The position numbers and the translations under genes were made by a program. 64,000 nt of DNA from Variovorax paradoxus (GTDB lineage: Bacteria; Pseudomonadota; Gammaproteobacteria; Burkholderiales; Burkholderiaceae_C), in the NCBI RefSeq assembly GCF_018614915.1, contig NZ_JAGGNU010000052.1, positions 62,001-126,000 on the forward strand. Reading direction: 5' to 3'. Below the pieces are notes generated by a model that was not told the DNA's origin, searched no databases, and saw only the letters and a list, made by a program, of their open reading frames with translations. Shown piece after piece: positions 16,723 through 27,400 of this stretch (positions are counted from its first letter, which is position 1; every line of letters starts with the position of its first letter).

Positions 16723-18446
16723 GGGGCGATTCTTTGATACAGCAACAGGTCGTCGCTCGCGCTGGTCGGACGGCGCAGCGTGCCGATGAAGCGCCATCCC
16801 TCGAGATTCACGACCCTGTGCAGGCGCCCGATCGCTTCCGGGCTCGCCAGCAGCCAGGGGCAGGCCTGGGTTGCGCTGAGCGGCTGCAGGTTGAAGCGGC
16901 CGTGGTGGCGCAACGCCGCGATGTGAGGCCGGCTCAGCGCCATCTCGGAAATGCACACCGGCTGCCCGACCCGTTCGGCGATGGCGCGCACCTGGGGCAC
17001 GTAGCTGCGCGCATAGTCGAGCACCGGCAGCCACAGCGTCATCAGCAACATCCAGCAGAGCGCCGCGCCGCCGCCCGGCAAGACCAGCGTCTTCCACAGC
17101 GCCGCCCGATGCCGGCCGGTACGCCAGCGCACGAGCCAGGCCCAAGCCAGCGTCGCGGCCAGCGCGAACACGAAAGCGACGGCCGAAAACTGGGGCACGA
17201 AACCGGGTGCCAGCTTTGCGACGTTGGCTGCCGTCTTGGACGGCACGCCCGTCTGCATCGCGACCCAGATCACCCAGATGATGATCGCCGAGCCGCTGAA
17301 GAACAGCAGCGTGAACCAGTCGATCAGCGCCGCAGCGCTGCGCCGGAACGTCGGCAGCGCGAAGGCTGCCAGCATCGCCAAGGCGGGCAGGGCCAGCAAC
17401 AGCGAGCGCTCGGAAAAACTGGTGGTCCAGGTTGCAGCCAGCGGCACCAGCGCAAACCACAGGGGCAAGGCGACATGGCGGGCCGTGAGCTGCCGGCGCC
17501 AGCGCCACAGCGTCCACAGCGCGAGCGGCCAGGCCGGCCAGGTGAACCACAGGAGCAGCTTGGCCTGGCTGCGCACTTCGCCGAATACGCTGGTTCCGGG
17601 CTGGCTGCCGGGCAACTCGATCTTCCACTGCAGCAGGCCGAGCCAGGCGGCCAGCAACCCCGCCAGCAAGGTCGCGCCGAAGATCGAAGCGATCGCGCCG
17701 ATGGAATACGTGGGTTCGTCGTCCGGTGTGGCGTCCGCACCGCGCCGGCGTTCGAGCGCGAGGATGACGACGCAACCGATGCCCAGCGCCAGCCCGACGG
17801 TGGGCCCGCCACTCAAGGTCATCCCGACGGTGCCGATCAGCAGCGCGAGCAGCGGACCGATGCGGCGGTAGGGCAGCGCCACGACCCCGTAGAAGAGGTG
17901 CGAGGTAAAGAAGAGCTGGGCCAGTGCAGGCGTGGTTTCATGCCCCAGCTGGGCGAGGCCGAGGGAGGCGATCAGTGCCAGCAGGGCGCCGTCCGCGATG
18001 GCGCGTGCATAGTCGGTGGGTCGCGCTTCTCCGCCGAAGGCAAAGGCCACCGGCTGCGCCTGCGTCGTGCGGGCCAGGTAATACACCGCGTACCAGGTCG
18101 CCGTGAAGGTGCCCCAGAGCAGGAGGGCAAAGGCGATGCGCACGGCGAGGTCGGGGTGCACCCATGCCGGGGCGATCTTGATCGCCCAGGCGCCGAGCCA
18201 GTAGGGGATCAGGGCGGGCGTCTCCGGCCGCAGGCCGAGCAGCATCGGGTCGAGCCAGCGCGCCAGGCCCTCGGTGGTGTGCGCCAGTTCGGCCATGTAG
18301 CCGAAGGCCGCGATGTCGGCGCTCTTCCAGGGTCCGCGGCCCAGCAGGCCGGGCATCAGGTAGGCCGCGCACAGCAGCAGCAGCGCAAGACGCGGCAGGC
18401 GGCGTACGGCGCTCTGTGCAACGATCGCTGGCGTCGGCTGGTTCAA
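16719..18446 (-). CDS. Polytopic membrane protein, GT39/ArnT-like glycosyltransferase candidate
   Basis: A protein of about 575 residues with roughly 12 membrane segments. After the first helix the loop GRGPWKSADIAAFGYM sits where GT39-type (ArnT/PMT) lipid-linked sugar transferases have their catalytic Asp loop, and a periplasmic C-terminal domain follows. That family assignment is inference from layout. Acceptor and sugar are unknown. The start is uncertain: a TTG at 18446 lies just after the rpmE2 terminator, and no good ATG precedes the first helix. Coupled to the MATE exporter by a TTGA overlap. Confidence 0.6.
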   Translation of the reverse strand: MNQPTPAIVAQSAVRRLPRLALLLLCAAYLMPGLLGRGPWKSADIAAFGYMAELAHTTEGLARWLDPMLLGLRPETPALIPYWLGAWAIKIAPAWVHPDLAVRIAFALLLWGTFTATWYAVYYLARTTQAQPVAFAFGGEARPTDYARAIADGALLALIASLGLAQLGHETTPALAQLFFTSHLFYGVVALPYRRIGPLLALLIGTVGMTLSGGPTVGLALGIGCVVILALERRRGADATPDDEPTYSIGAIASIFGATLLAGLLAAWLGLLQWKIELPGSQPGTSVFGEVRSQAKLLLWFTWPAWPLALWTLWRWRRQLTARHVALPLWFALVPLAATWTTSFSERSLLLALPALAMLAAFALPTFRRSAAALIDWFTLLFFSGSAIIIWVIWVAMQTGVPSKTAANVAKLAPGFVPQFSAVAFVFALAATLAWAWLVRWRTGRHRAALWKTLVLPGGGAALCWMLLMTLWLPVLDYARSYVPQVRAIAERVGQPVCISEMALSRPHIAALRHHGRFNLQPLSATQACPWLLASPEAIGRLHRVVNLEGWRFIGTLRRPTSASDDLLLYQRIAP

Positions 18447-18481
18447 CTGGAGAGAGTCAGGTGACGGGAAGGAAAGAAAAA

Positions 18482-18508
18482 GGGCAGCGCGGTAAAACCG
18501 GGCTGCCC
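18482..18508 (-). terminator. Rho-independent terminator of rpmE2
   Basis: GGGCAGC/GCTGCCC arms (18482-18488 with 18502-18508) enclose a further CGGT/ACCG pairing. On the minus strand this is followed by TTTTTCTTTCC. It sits 20 bases past the rpmE2 stop. Confidence 0.85.
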
Positions 18509-18528
18509 TCGACCTGGAAGTGCCTGCC

Positions 18529-18795
18529 TTACTTGGAGGCGGCGCCGGTGGTCTTGCCGAAGCGGTTGCGGAACTTCTCGACGCGGCCACCCATGTTGTC
18601 GACCGACTTCTGCGTGCCGGTGTAGAAGGGGTGCGATTCGCTCGAGGTGTCGAGCTTGAAGAGAGGCAGTTCGCGACCGTCCTTGCTCTTGCCCATTTCC
18701 TTGGTGTTCGCGCACGAACGGGTCACGAACTCGAAGCCGTTCGACAGGTCGACGAACAGAATTTCGCGGTAGTTCGGGTGAATGCCTTCTTTCAT
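18529..18795 (-). CDS. rpmE2: 50S ribosomal protein L31 type B
   Basis: An 88-residue ribosomal protein with the family start MKEGIHPNYREILFVDLS and the end HPFYTGTQKSVDNMGGRVEKF. The zinc-binding CxxC pairs of type-A L31 are absent (a single Cys in RSCANTK), so it is the zinc-independent type B form, usually induced when zinc is scarce. No Zur box was recognised upstream. AAAGGA precedes the ATG. Confidence 0.96.
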   Translation of the reverse strand: MKEGIHPNYREILFVDLSNGFEFVTRSCANTKEMGKSKDGRELPLFKLDTSSESHPFYTGTQKSVDNMGGRVEKFRNRFGKTTGAASK

Positions 18796-18946
18796 GATCT
18801 TTCCTTTGGTCGATGCGAGAGCCACACAGAAGCCACAGAGAGCCCGCACGGGCTGGACGACTTTCCGGCACGGCGCCGGCTGCACTTTTCGCTAAGCCCG
18901 CAATTATCGCATACTGAGCATCCATAGTGCCAGATCCATTTTCCCG

Positions 18947-20008
18947 ATGAACTCCCGTCCTCTACGCGCCGGCCTCGTCGGCTTCGGCTTCGCCGGCCAG
19001 ACCTTTCATGCCCCGGTTCTGTCGGCCGTTCCAGGCCTGCAGCTGGGCGCTGTCGCGAGCTCGCAGCCGCACAAGGTGCATGCCGACTGGCCCGGCGTCG
19101 ACGTGGTGCCGGACGTGGCGGCCTTGCTGGGCCGGGCCGACATCGACCTGGTCGTGATCGCCGCGCCCAATGCGCAGCACCATCCGTTGGCCGCGCAGGC
19201 GCTCATTGCAGGCAAGCACGTGGTGGTCGACAAGCCCTTCACCCTGGACGCGGGCCAGGCCCGCGAGCTGGCCGAGCTGGCGAAGCAGCAGGGCCGATTG
19301 CTGTCGGTCTACCAGAACCGTCGCTTCGATTCGGACTTTCTGACACTGCAGGGCCTGCTCGCGAGCGGCGAACTGGGCCGGCCGGTCTATTTCGAGTCGC
19401 ACTTCGACCGCTTCCGGCCGCAGGTGCGCGAGCGCTGGCGCGAACAGCCGGTGCCCGGAGCGGGCCTGTGGGTGGATCTCGGTTCTCACCTGGTCGACCA
19501 GGCGGTCCGGCTCTTCGGGCGGCCCGACACGCTGCAGCTCGACACCGCGGCGCTGCGCGACGGGGCGCTGGTCGAAGACTACTTTCACGCAGTGCTGCGC
19601 TACGAAAGCGGCACGCACGCGCCGCTGCGCGTCGTGCTGCACGCGACCACGCTGGCGGCCCGGGCGGCGCCGCGCTACATCGTGCACGGCACCCGCGCCA
19701 GCTACGTCAAGCAAGGGGTGGATCCGCAGGAGGATGTGCTGCGTGCGGGCGGACGTCCGGGTGGCGAAGGATGGGGTGCGGACGCGCTCGACGGTGAACT
19801 CACCGTTGCGGGCGACGATGGCCGTGCCCTGACGCGGAAGGTGCCTACGCTGGCTGGAAACTATGTCGCCTATTACGCCGCGGTGCGCGACGCGATGCTC
19901 GGCCAGGGCCCGAATCCGGTGCCGCCCGAGCAGGCGGTCGAGCTCATGGAACTGCTCGACCTGGGCCGCCAGAGCGCCGCCGAAGGCAGGGCGCTGGCGG
20001 TGGGCTGA
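18947..20008 (+). CDS. Gfo/Idh/MocA-family NAD(P)-dependent oxidoreductase
   Basis: A 353-residue cytosolic oxidoreductase. The N-terminal Rossmann fold has GLVGFGFAGQTFHAP (about 9-23), IAAPNAQHHPLA and the EKP-type motif VVDKPFT. The C-terminal alpha/beta domain contains the conserved GSHLVDQA around residue 185. The YdgJ/YhhX-like branch acts on sugars or inositol derivatives, but the substrate cannot be deduced. It ends six bases before the convergent rho stop. Confidence 0.9.
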   Translation: MNSRPLRAGLVGFGFAGQTFHAPVLSAVPGLQLGAVASSQPHKVHADWPGVDVVPDVAALLGRADIDLVVIAAPNAQHHPLAAQALIAGKHVVVDKPFTLDAGQARELAELAKQQGRLLSVYQNRRFDSDFLTLQGLLASGELGRPVYFESHFDRFRPQVRERWREQPVPGAGLWVDLGSHLVDQAVRLFGRPDTLQLDTAALRDGALVEDYFHAVLRYESGTHAPLRVVLHATTLAARAAPRYIVHGTRASYVKQGVDPQEDVLRAGGRPGGEGWGADALDGELTVAGDDGRALTRKVPTLAGNYVAYYAAVRDAMLGQGPNPVPPEQAVELMELLDLGRQSAAEGRALAVG

Positions 20009-20014
20009 AGAGCT

Positions 20015-21280
20015 TCAGCCGCCGCGACGCATCATGTCGAAGAACTCGACATTCGTTTTCGTCGCCTTCATGTTTTTCAGCATGAGCTCCATCGCCTCGA
20101 TCTCGTCCATGTTGTACATGAGCTGGCGCAGGATGCGGGTCTTCTGGAGGATCTCGGGCGGCAGCAGCAGTTCTTCGCGGCGGGTGCCGCTGCGGTTGAG
20201 CTGGATCGAGGGGAACACGCGCTTCTCGTAGAGACGGCGGTCCAGGTGGATTTCGGAGTTGCCGGTGCCCTTGAACTCTTCGAAGATCACTTCGTCCATG
20301 CGGCTGCCGGTGTCGATCAGTGCGGTGCCGATGATGGTGAGCGAGCCGCCTTCTTCCACGTTGCGCGCGGCGCCGAGGAAGCGCTTGGGACGCTGCAGCG
20401 CGTTGGAGTCCACGCCGCCGGTCAGCACCTTGCCGGACGAAGGCACGACGTTGTTGTAGGCGCGGGCAAGGCGGGTGATCGAGTCCAGCAGGATCACCAC
20501 GTCCTTCTTGAGTTCGACGAGGCGCTTGGCGCGCTCGATCACCATTTCGGCCACGTGCACGTGGCGCGCAGCGGGCTCGTCGAAGGTCGAGGCAATGACC
20601 TCGCCCTTCACGGTGCGCTGCATTTCGGTCACTTCCTCGGGCCGCTCGTCGACGAGCAGCACCATCATGTGGACCTCGGGATAGTTGGCGCTGATCGCGT
20701 GCGCCATGTGCTGCATCATCACCGTCTTGCCGCTCTTGGGCGGTGCCACCAGCAGGGCGCGCTGGCCTTTGCCGATCGGCGCGATGATGTCGATGATGCG
20801 GCCGGTGATGTTCTCGTCGCCCTTGAAGTTGTCGCGCTCGAGCCGCATCAGTTCCTTGGGGAACAGCGGCGTGAGGTTCTCGAACATCACCTTGTGCTTG
20901 TTCTGCTCGGGCAGGCCGTCGTTCACCTTGTCGAGCTTGGTCAGCGCGAAGTAGCGCTCGCCGTCCTTGGGCGTGCGCACCTCGCCTTCGATCATGTCGC
21001 CGGTGTGCAGGTTGAAGCGGCGCACCTGGCTCGGCGAGATGTAGATGTCGTCGGTGCTGGCCGTGAAGCTGGTGTCGGGGCTGCGCAGAAAGCCGAAGCC
21101 GTCGGGCAGGATCTCGAGCACGCCGTCGGCGAAAACCTGTTCGCCGGCCTTTGCGCGCTTCTTGATGATCGCGAACATCAGTTCCTGCTTGCGCATGCGG
21201 CCGACGTTTTCGATCTCAAGGGCTTCGGCCTGCTTGAGGACTTCAGACACGTGCAGTGCCTTGAGTTCGTTTAAGTGCAT
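20015..21280 (-). CDS. rho: Transcription termination factor Rho
   Basis: A 421-residue hexameric RNA helicase that ends transcription of untranslated RNA. It has a Rho_N helical domain (1-45), an RNA-binding cold-shock/OB domain (about 50-125, GFGFLRSPDTSF), Walker A APPKSGKTV, Walker B DVVILLDSITRLARAYN and a C-terminal R-loop region. Normal family length. Downstream of trxA on the same strand, with a trxA terminator and about 150 bases of leader between. Confidence 0.98.
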   Translation of the reverse strand: MHLNELKALHVSEVLKQAEALEIENVGRMRKQELMFAIIKKRAKAGEQVFADGVLEILPDGFGFLRSPDTSFTASTDDIYISPSQVRRFNLHTGDMIEGEVRTPKDGERYFALTKLDKVNDGLPEQNKHKVMFENLTPLFPKELMRLERDNFKGDENITGRIIDIIAPIGKGQRALLVAPPKSGKTVMMQHMAHAISANYPEVHMMVLLVDERPEEVTEMQRTVKGEVIASTFDEPAARHVHVAEMVIERAKRLVELKKDVVILLDSITRLARAYNNVVPSSGKVLTGGVDSNALQRPKRFLGAARNVEEGGSLTIIGTALIDTGSRMDEVIFEEFKGTGNSEIHLDRRLYEKRVFPSIQLNRSGTRREELLLPPEILQKTRILRQLMYNMDEIEAMELMLKNMKATKTNVEFFDMMRRGG

Positions 21281-21426
21281 GGAATGACCCCGTGCGGGGA
21301 AATCTTGTCGGAAAAAACCAGGGGGGAGGTTTGGGAAGAGGCGAGAGAGGCCTCACAAACCGGGGAACTCGAACCGGGTGCCTGCGAGGGCCGGTGATCT
21401 GCGAGCGATTATGACAGGAAAAACGA

Positions 21427-21455
21427 GGCTGCCGGCGCGTTGCGCGCAGGCAGCC
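21427..21455 (-). terminator. Rho-independent terminator of trxA
   Basis: GGCTGCC/GGCAGCC arms (21427-21433 with 21449-21455) enclose a further GCGCG pairing and are followed on the minus strand by TCGTTTTT. It separates trxA from rho. Confidence 0.8.
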
Positions 21456-21467
21456 GGGAACGAAGGT

Positions 21468-21800
21468 TCAGGCGAGCTGCTGATCGATGAAGGCGGTGAG
21501 CTGAGCCTTGCTCATCGCACCGACCTTGGTCGCAGCCAACTGGCCATCCTTGAAGAGCATCAGCGTCGGGATGCCGCGGATGCCGAACTTGGCGGGGATG
21601 TCGCGGTTCTCGTCCACGTTCATCTTGGCGATCTGCAACTTGCCTTCGTAGGTGTTGGAGACTTCGTCCAGGATGGGCGCGATCATCTTGCAGGGACCGC
21701 ACCATTCGGCCCAGTAGTCCACCAGCACAGGCTTGCCGGACTTGAGCACGTCGGCTTCGAAAGAAGAGTCGGAGATGTGTTTGATGAGTTCGCTGGCCAT
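21468..21800 (-). CDS. trxA: Thioredoxin 1
   Basis: A 110-residue cytosolic thioredoxin with the classic active site WCGPC (Cys34, Cys37), the cis-proline in GIRGIPTLMLF and normal length. It reduces protein disulfides. It precedes rho, as in many betaproteobacteria, and is divergent from addB. Confidence 0.97.
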   Translation of the reverse strand: MASELIKHISDSSFEADVLKSGKPVLVDYWAEWCGPCKMIAPILDEVSNTYEGKLQIAKMNVDENRDIPAKFGIRGIPTLMLFKDGQLAATKVGAMSKAQLTAFIDQQLA

Positions 21801-21929
21801 GGCATGTGTCCTTCTGCGCGGAGAGTTTCGGTGCAGCTAAAGTGCGGGTCATTGTGACAGAAACCAAGTGCCGGCGCGGTCGGCGCGGACGCTATGGGCG
21901 CGATAGCCAAAGCCCTACACCAACATCCG

Positions 21930-24482
21930 ATGCAGTCCTCTTCGTGCCCCCCCGCGCACGCGCTTTGGTGCGACCCCGCCGATGGCCTCGTGGGCCGGAT
22001 CTCTCGCGTGCTGGCCGAGCGCGGCCTGCATGCGGCGCGCACCGTGGTGCTGGTGCCCTATGCGCAGCTGATGCAGGTCGCGCGCACCATGTGGGCTGCA
22101 TGCGGCGCGCCGGGCTTCGCTCCGCGCTTCGAGACCACGCGCAACTGGGCGCGCAGTGCGGGCGGCTTCGTCCCCGGCGTGGACGACATCGCCTTCGACA
22201 TGGCGCGCGACCTGCTCACCGCGCAATCGCTGCTTGCGCGTGCGGGCTTCGCGGGGTCGCGCATCGCGCTCGCAGGCCGGTTGGTCGAGATTGCGCAGCA
22301 GCTTGCGCCGCTGGCCGCGGCCGAGCATCCGGACGAACGCGCGGCCTGGGCCGGGCGCGTACGCGGCGCCATCGAGGCCGGCAAGGGCTCGGAGTGGTTC
22401 GACATCGAGAGCGCGTTGAACGGGATCGCGCTCGCCTGGGCGGCCAACTCCGGCTATGCGACCGACGTGCTGCTCGGCGGCGGCGCGCTGGCCCAGGTCG
22501 ACCAGTTGATCGTGCTGGATGGTCTGCAAAGCGATCCGCTCACGAACAAGCTCGCGGCGCTGTTCGGCGAGCGCGTGCTGCACTTTTCGCTCGCGACGCT
22601 GGATGCGCCTGCATGCACCGCGGCCCTGCACCCAGCCGCCGATCCCGAAGACGAGGCCCAGCGTGCCGCGGCCTGCGTGCTGCGCCACCTGGCCGAGGGG
22701 CGCGCGCCCGTTGCGCTGGTCGCCACCGACCGTGCGCTCACTCGACGCATCAGCGCGCAGCTGGCGGCAGAGGGCCTGGTGCCGCACGACGAAACCGGTT
22801 GGAAGCTCTCGACCACCCGGGCGGCTGCCACCTTGATGAGCGCGTTGCGCGCCTGTGCCCACGATGCCTCCAGCGACCAGGTGCTCGACTGGCTCAAGAG
22901 TGCCAGCGCATTCGGCGCCCGCAGCATCCGTGCGCTCGAGGCGCGCCTGCGCGACCGCGGCATGCGCGACTGGCGCAGCTGGTGTTCGTTCGCTGCCGCC
23001 AGCGGCAAGCCGCGGGATCTGGAACTGCTGTCCTTCACCAACGACGTCGAGGCCCTGCGTGCGACGCTGGCACGCGGCCGGCCGCTGGCCGACTGGCTGG
23101 CGGCAACGCGCGCGCTGCTCGAAACCGGCGGCCAATGGCCCGCCCTGTGCGGCGACGTGGTCGGCATCGAGGTGATCGCAGCGCTGTACCTCGATGCCGA
23201 GGAAGGCGAGATTCGTGGCGCGCGTTGCACCCTGGCCGAGTTCACCGCCTGGGTGCGCGACGTGCTCGAGGCGGCGAGCTTCGTGCTGCTCGCGGGACGG
23301 CCCGACGCGCCGCAAGTGGTCGTGCTGCCGCTGCACCAGCTGCTGGGCCGCGCCTTCGGTGCGGTCGTGGTGCCGGGCTGCGACGATCAGCGGCTTCCCG
23401 CCTCGCCCGAGCCGCCGGGCGACTGGAATCCGGCGCAGCGCCTCGCACTCGCGCTGCCCTCGCGCCAGGCACTGGAGGCCGCTCAGCGCGCTGCGTGGGC
23501 CAATGCGTTGCGCGCGCCGTGCTGCGATCTGCTGTGGCGCCAGTTCGATGCCAGCGGCGAACCCGTGCGTCCCAGCGCGCTCGTGCAGATGCTGCATCTG
23601 GACCATTCGGCGACCGATGCCGATGACCCGCGCACGCCGGTGCAGGTGGCCGCGCGGCCGACGCCCCGGCCGCAGCCGCACGGCGATGCGCTCGTGCCCG
23701 CCACGCTGTCGTCGACGGCCTACGAGGATCTGCGCCGCTGCCCCTACCGCTTCTTCGCGCTGCGCCAGCTCGGCCTGCGCAGCAGCGACGAACTCGATGC
23801 GGAAGTCGACAAGCGCGATTTCGGCAACTGGCTGCACGCGGTGCTGGGCCACTTCCACGAGGCCTTGAAAGAATCGCCGACCGCCGAGTTGCCGGCCAGG
23901 CGAGCGCTGATGGCCGCCGCGGAGCAGCAAGCGACGCGCGAGTTCGGGCTCTCCGAGGCCGAGTTCCTGCCCTTCGCGGCGGCCTGGCCTGCTGTGCGTG
24001 ATGGCTATCTCGACTGGCTCGCCGGGCACGAGGCCGGCGAAGGCGCGGTGTTCGTGGAGGCCGAGCCGTGGAAGGAAGTGCCGCTGGGCAGCGTGAAGCT
24101 GGTCGGCCGCCTCGACCGCGTCGATGCCACGCCCGACGGCCGGGCCTTCGTGATCGACTACAAGACCGAGTCCGTCGACAAGACCCGGGACCGCATCAAG
24201 GACCCGACCGAAGACACGCAGCTCGCCTTCTACGCCGCGCTCTTCCCCGACGACAGCCTGCGTGCCGCCTACGTCAATGTCGGGGAAAAAGCCTCCGGCA
24301 CGCGCACCGTCGAGCAGACCGACGTGATCGCCGCGCGCGACGCGCTGGTCGCCGGCGTGATGGACGAGCTCGCGCGCATCGGCGGCGGCGCGCCTTTGCC
24401 CGCCCTCGGCGAAGGCACCGTCTGCGAACACTGCACCGCCCGCGGCCTGTGCCGCAAAGACTTCTGGGAGCTGTCGGAATGA
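21930..24482 (+). CDS. addB: AddB-like PD-(D/E)XK nuclease, recombination subunit
   Basis: About 850 residues. The N-terminal two thirds are a degenerate helicase-like region. The C-terminal part (from SSTAYEDLRRCPYRFF) is a PD-(D/E)XK nuclease with LVGRLDRVDATPDGRAFVIDYKTE holding the catalytic Asp and DYK. The first Cys (RRCPYRFF) and the C-terminal CEHCTARGLC are placed to bind the 4Fe-4S cluster of AddB-type nucleases. With AddA it processes double-strand breaks for RecA loading. ATG 21930 is preferred; an in-frame ATG at 21894 is possible and neither has a strong ribosome site. Overlaps addA by ATGA. Confidence 0.85.
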   Translation: MQSSSCPPAHALWCDPADGLVGRISRVLAERGLHAARTVVLVPYAQLMQVARTMWAACGAPGFAPRFETTRNWARSAGGFVPGVDDIAFDMARDLLTAQSLLARAGFAGSRIALAGRLVEIAQQLAPLAAAEHPDERAAWAGRVRGAIEAGKGSEWFDIESALNGIALAWAANSGYATDVLLGGGALAQVDQLIVLDGLQSDPLTNKLAALFGERVLHFSLATLDAPACTAALHPAADPEDEAQRAAACVLRHLAEGRAPVALVATDRALTRRISAQLAAEGLVPHDETGWKLSTTRAAATLMSALRACAHDASSDQVLDWLKSASAFGARSIRALEARLRDRGMRDWRSWCSFAAASGKPRDLELLSFTNDVEALRATLARGRPLADWLAATRALLETGGQWPALCGDVVGIEVIAALYLDAEEGEIRGARCTLAEFTAWVRDVLEAASFVLLAGRPDAPQVVVLPLHQLLGRAFGAVVVPGCDDQRLPASPEPPGDWNPAQRLALALPSRQALEAAQRAAWANALRAPCCDLLWRQFDASGEPVRPSALVQMLHLDHSATDADDPRTPVQVAARPTPRPQPHGDALVPATLSSTAYEDLRRCPYRFFALRQLGLRSSDELDAEVDKRDFGNWLHAVLGHFHEALKESPTAELPARRALMAAAEQQATREFGLSEAEFLPFAAAWPAVRDGYLDWLAGHEAGEGAVFVEAEPWKEVPLGSVKLVGRLDRVDATPDGRAFVIDYKTESVDKTRDRIKDPTEDTQLAFYAALFPDDSLRAAYVNVGEKASGTRTVEQTDVIAARDALVAGVMDELARIGGGAPLPALGEGTVCEHCTARGLCRKDFWELSE

Positions 24483-27400
24483 GCGTGGCCGCCTACGAAC
24501 ACAACGGCGCCCCGGTCGCGCGCGAGCGCTTCTATGCGATCGCCTGCGACCCGCGCCGCTCGGTGGCGGTCGAAGCCTGCGCGGGTGCGGGCAAGACCTG
24601 GATGCTGGTGTCGCGCATCCTGCGCGCCCTGCTCGAGGAAGGCGAGGGCGCCTGCGCGCCGCACGAGATCCTCGCCATCACCTTCACCAAGAAGGCGGCC
24701 GGCGAGATGCGCGAGCGGCTGGACCAGTGGCTGGAGGACTTTGCCGGCCGCGACATTGAGGAGCTCGTGCCCGAGCTCGTGGTGCGAGGCATGGACCGTG
24801 CTGCGGCCGAGACCGCAGCGCCGCGGCTGCGGGGGCTCTACCGCGAGCTGCTGGCCAGCGGGCGGCCGGTGCAGTTCCGCACCTTCCATGCCTGGTTCGC
24901 CGGCCTGTTGCGCAGCGCGCCGGTGGCGGTGCTCGAGCGGCTGCGGCTGCCCGCCAACTATCAGCTGCTCGAAGACGATGCCGAGGCACGTGCCCGCGTC
25001 TGGCGTCCGTTCTTCTCCGCCGTGGCAGCGGACGCCGAGGCCTCGGCCGACTACCGCGCGCTGGTCGCGGCGCATGGCCGTTCGCAGACTGCCAAGGCGC
25101 TGGACGACGCACTCACGCGTCGCGTCGAGTTCGCATTGGCGGACGCGCATCACGCGGTCGACGAGGCCGTGGTGCCGATGGGCGTCATGTACCCGGCGTT
25201 CGATGGCATCGATTCGCCCGACGAGTTCCTGCTCCACGACCCGGCCTCGCGCAGCGCACTGATGGCGGCCGCCCGCGCGCTGGGCCGCGCGAGCGCGCCG
25301 ACCTTCTCGCAGAAGGGCGTCGAACTCGAGCGTGCGCTGACCGAGGGCCGCGCCGCGGCCGTGCTCGATGCGCTGCTCACCCAGAAGGGCGAAGCGCGCA
25401 GGTTCAGCGAGAAGCTGGCGGGTCTGGCGGTCGTGCGCGAGGCGCAGGAGCGCGCGCGGCAGTACTGCGCTGCCCAGGCCCAGCACGCCGCCTGGCTGTA
25501 CCAGCAGCGCATGGCGCGGCTCACGCGCCTGCTGAGCCGCTGCTTCGCCGAGGTGAAGGCCGCCAACGGCTGGGTCGACATGAACGATGTCGAGCAGGCG
25601 GCTCATCTGCTGCTCGGCAACTCGGAACTCTGGGGCTGGGTGCAGGAGCGGCTCGATTCGCGCGTGCGGCATCTGCTGATCGACGAGTTCCAGGACACCA
25701 ACCCGCTGCAGTGGCAGGCGCTCCATGGCTGGCTCGGCAGCTACGCGGGGGCAGGCGGGCGGCGCCCCGGCGTGTTCATCGTCGGCGATCCGAAGCAGAG
25801 CATCTATCGCTTTCGCCGCGCCGAACCGCAGGTGTTCATTGCGGCCAAGCAGTTCGTCCAGCAGGGACTCGGCGGCGATCTGCTCAACTGCGACCACACG
25901 CACCGCAACGCGCAGGCCGTGGTCGGCCTGGTCAACGCGGTGATGATGGACGCGCAGCTGGCCGGCGAATTCGGCGGCTTCAGGGACCACACGACCGAAT
26001 CGCGCGTGCCGGGCCAGGTGCGCAAGCTGCCGCTGATCGCGCGCGACGCCGACGCCGCGGCTACCGCCGGCGAGGGCGCCGGGGTCGACGAGCATGGCGC
26101 GCTGCGGTGGCGCGACAGCCTCCAGACTCCGCGCGTGCTGCCCGAGGAGCGGCTGCTGCAGAAGGAATGCCGGCAGGCGGCGCACTGGATCGCCGAGCGC
26201 ATCGCGGGCGGGCTCGCGCCCAGCAGCATCATGGTGCTGGCGCGCCGCCGCAGCCGCCTGGCCGTGCTGCAGGACGAGCTGCGCAAGCTGCACATCGCGG
26301 TCCAGCAGCCCGAGAAGAACGAGCTCAACGACGCGCCGGAAGTGCAGGATCTGGTGGCGCTGCTCGATGCACTGGTCTCGCCAGACCACGACCTCTCGCT
26401 CGCGCGCGCGCTCAAGTCGCCGCTGTGGCGCATCGACGACGATGCCTTGGTGCAGCTGGCGCTGCGACAGCGTGCCCGGCCCGCGAGCTGGTTCGAGCTG
26501 CTGCAGGCGCCCGACCTGCCCGAGCCGCTGGCCGGCATCGGCCCGCGCCTGCGCCAATGGCAGCAATGGCTGGCCGCACTGCCGCCGCACGATGCCTTGA
26601 GCGCGATCTACCACGACGCCGACGTACTCGCCAGGTTCGCGGCCGCGGCACCGGCCGCGCTGCGCGCCGGCGTGCTGAGCAATCTGCGCGGCCTGGTGGC
26701 CGCATCGCTCGAACTCGACGGCGCGCGCTTTGCGACGCCCTATGCGCTGGTGCGTGCGCTGCGTGCCGGCGGCCTGCGCGCACCGTCGATCGCCGCGGCC
26801 GATGCGGTGCAGCTGCTCACGGTCCACGGTGCCAAGGGGCTGGAGGCCGAGCTCGTGCTGCTGCTCGATACCGACGCGGCCAGCCAGCGCGCGCAGACCA
26901 TGGGCGTGCTCGTGAAATGGCCGGGCCACGCGTCGGCGCCCGAGCGCTTCGTGTTCGTCGCGAGCGAAAAAAATCCGCCCGCCTGCACCGTGGACGACCT
27001 TGCCGAGGAGCAGGCGGCCAGGCATCGCGAGGAAATCAACGCGCTCTACGTGGCGACCACGCGCGCCAGAACCGAGCTCGTGCTGTCGGCCGTGCCGGCC
27101 GCGCGGCCGAATGCGCGGAGCTGGTGGGCGCGCCTGGAGGCGCGCTGCGCGCCGATCGCGGATGTCGCGGGCACGGTTCCCGTCGCCGCCCCGCGGGCGC
27201 CCGCCAGCTTCGGCATGCTGAAGCTGCCCGCGCTGCCCGTCCCGCTCGAGCGCATGCCCTCCATCGAACGCAGGGTACCGAGTACGGACTCGCGTGCCTC
27301 GGCATTGGGCCAGGCCATGCATCGTCTGCTCGAATGGTTGCAGCCCGGCGCGTCATTGCCGCCGGCGCATGTGCGCGCCGCGGCCCGCGAGTTCGGGCTC

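Noticed and set aside
23194..23868. Plus-strand 224-codon frame inside addB
   Set aside because: It is Arg/Ser/Cys-rich and lies wholly within the conserved AddB frame.
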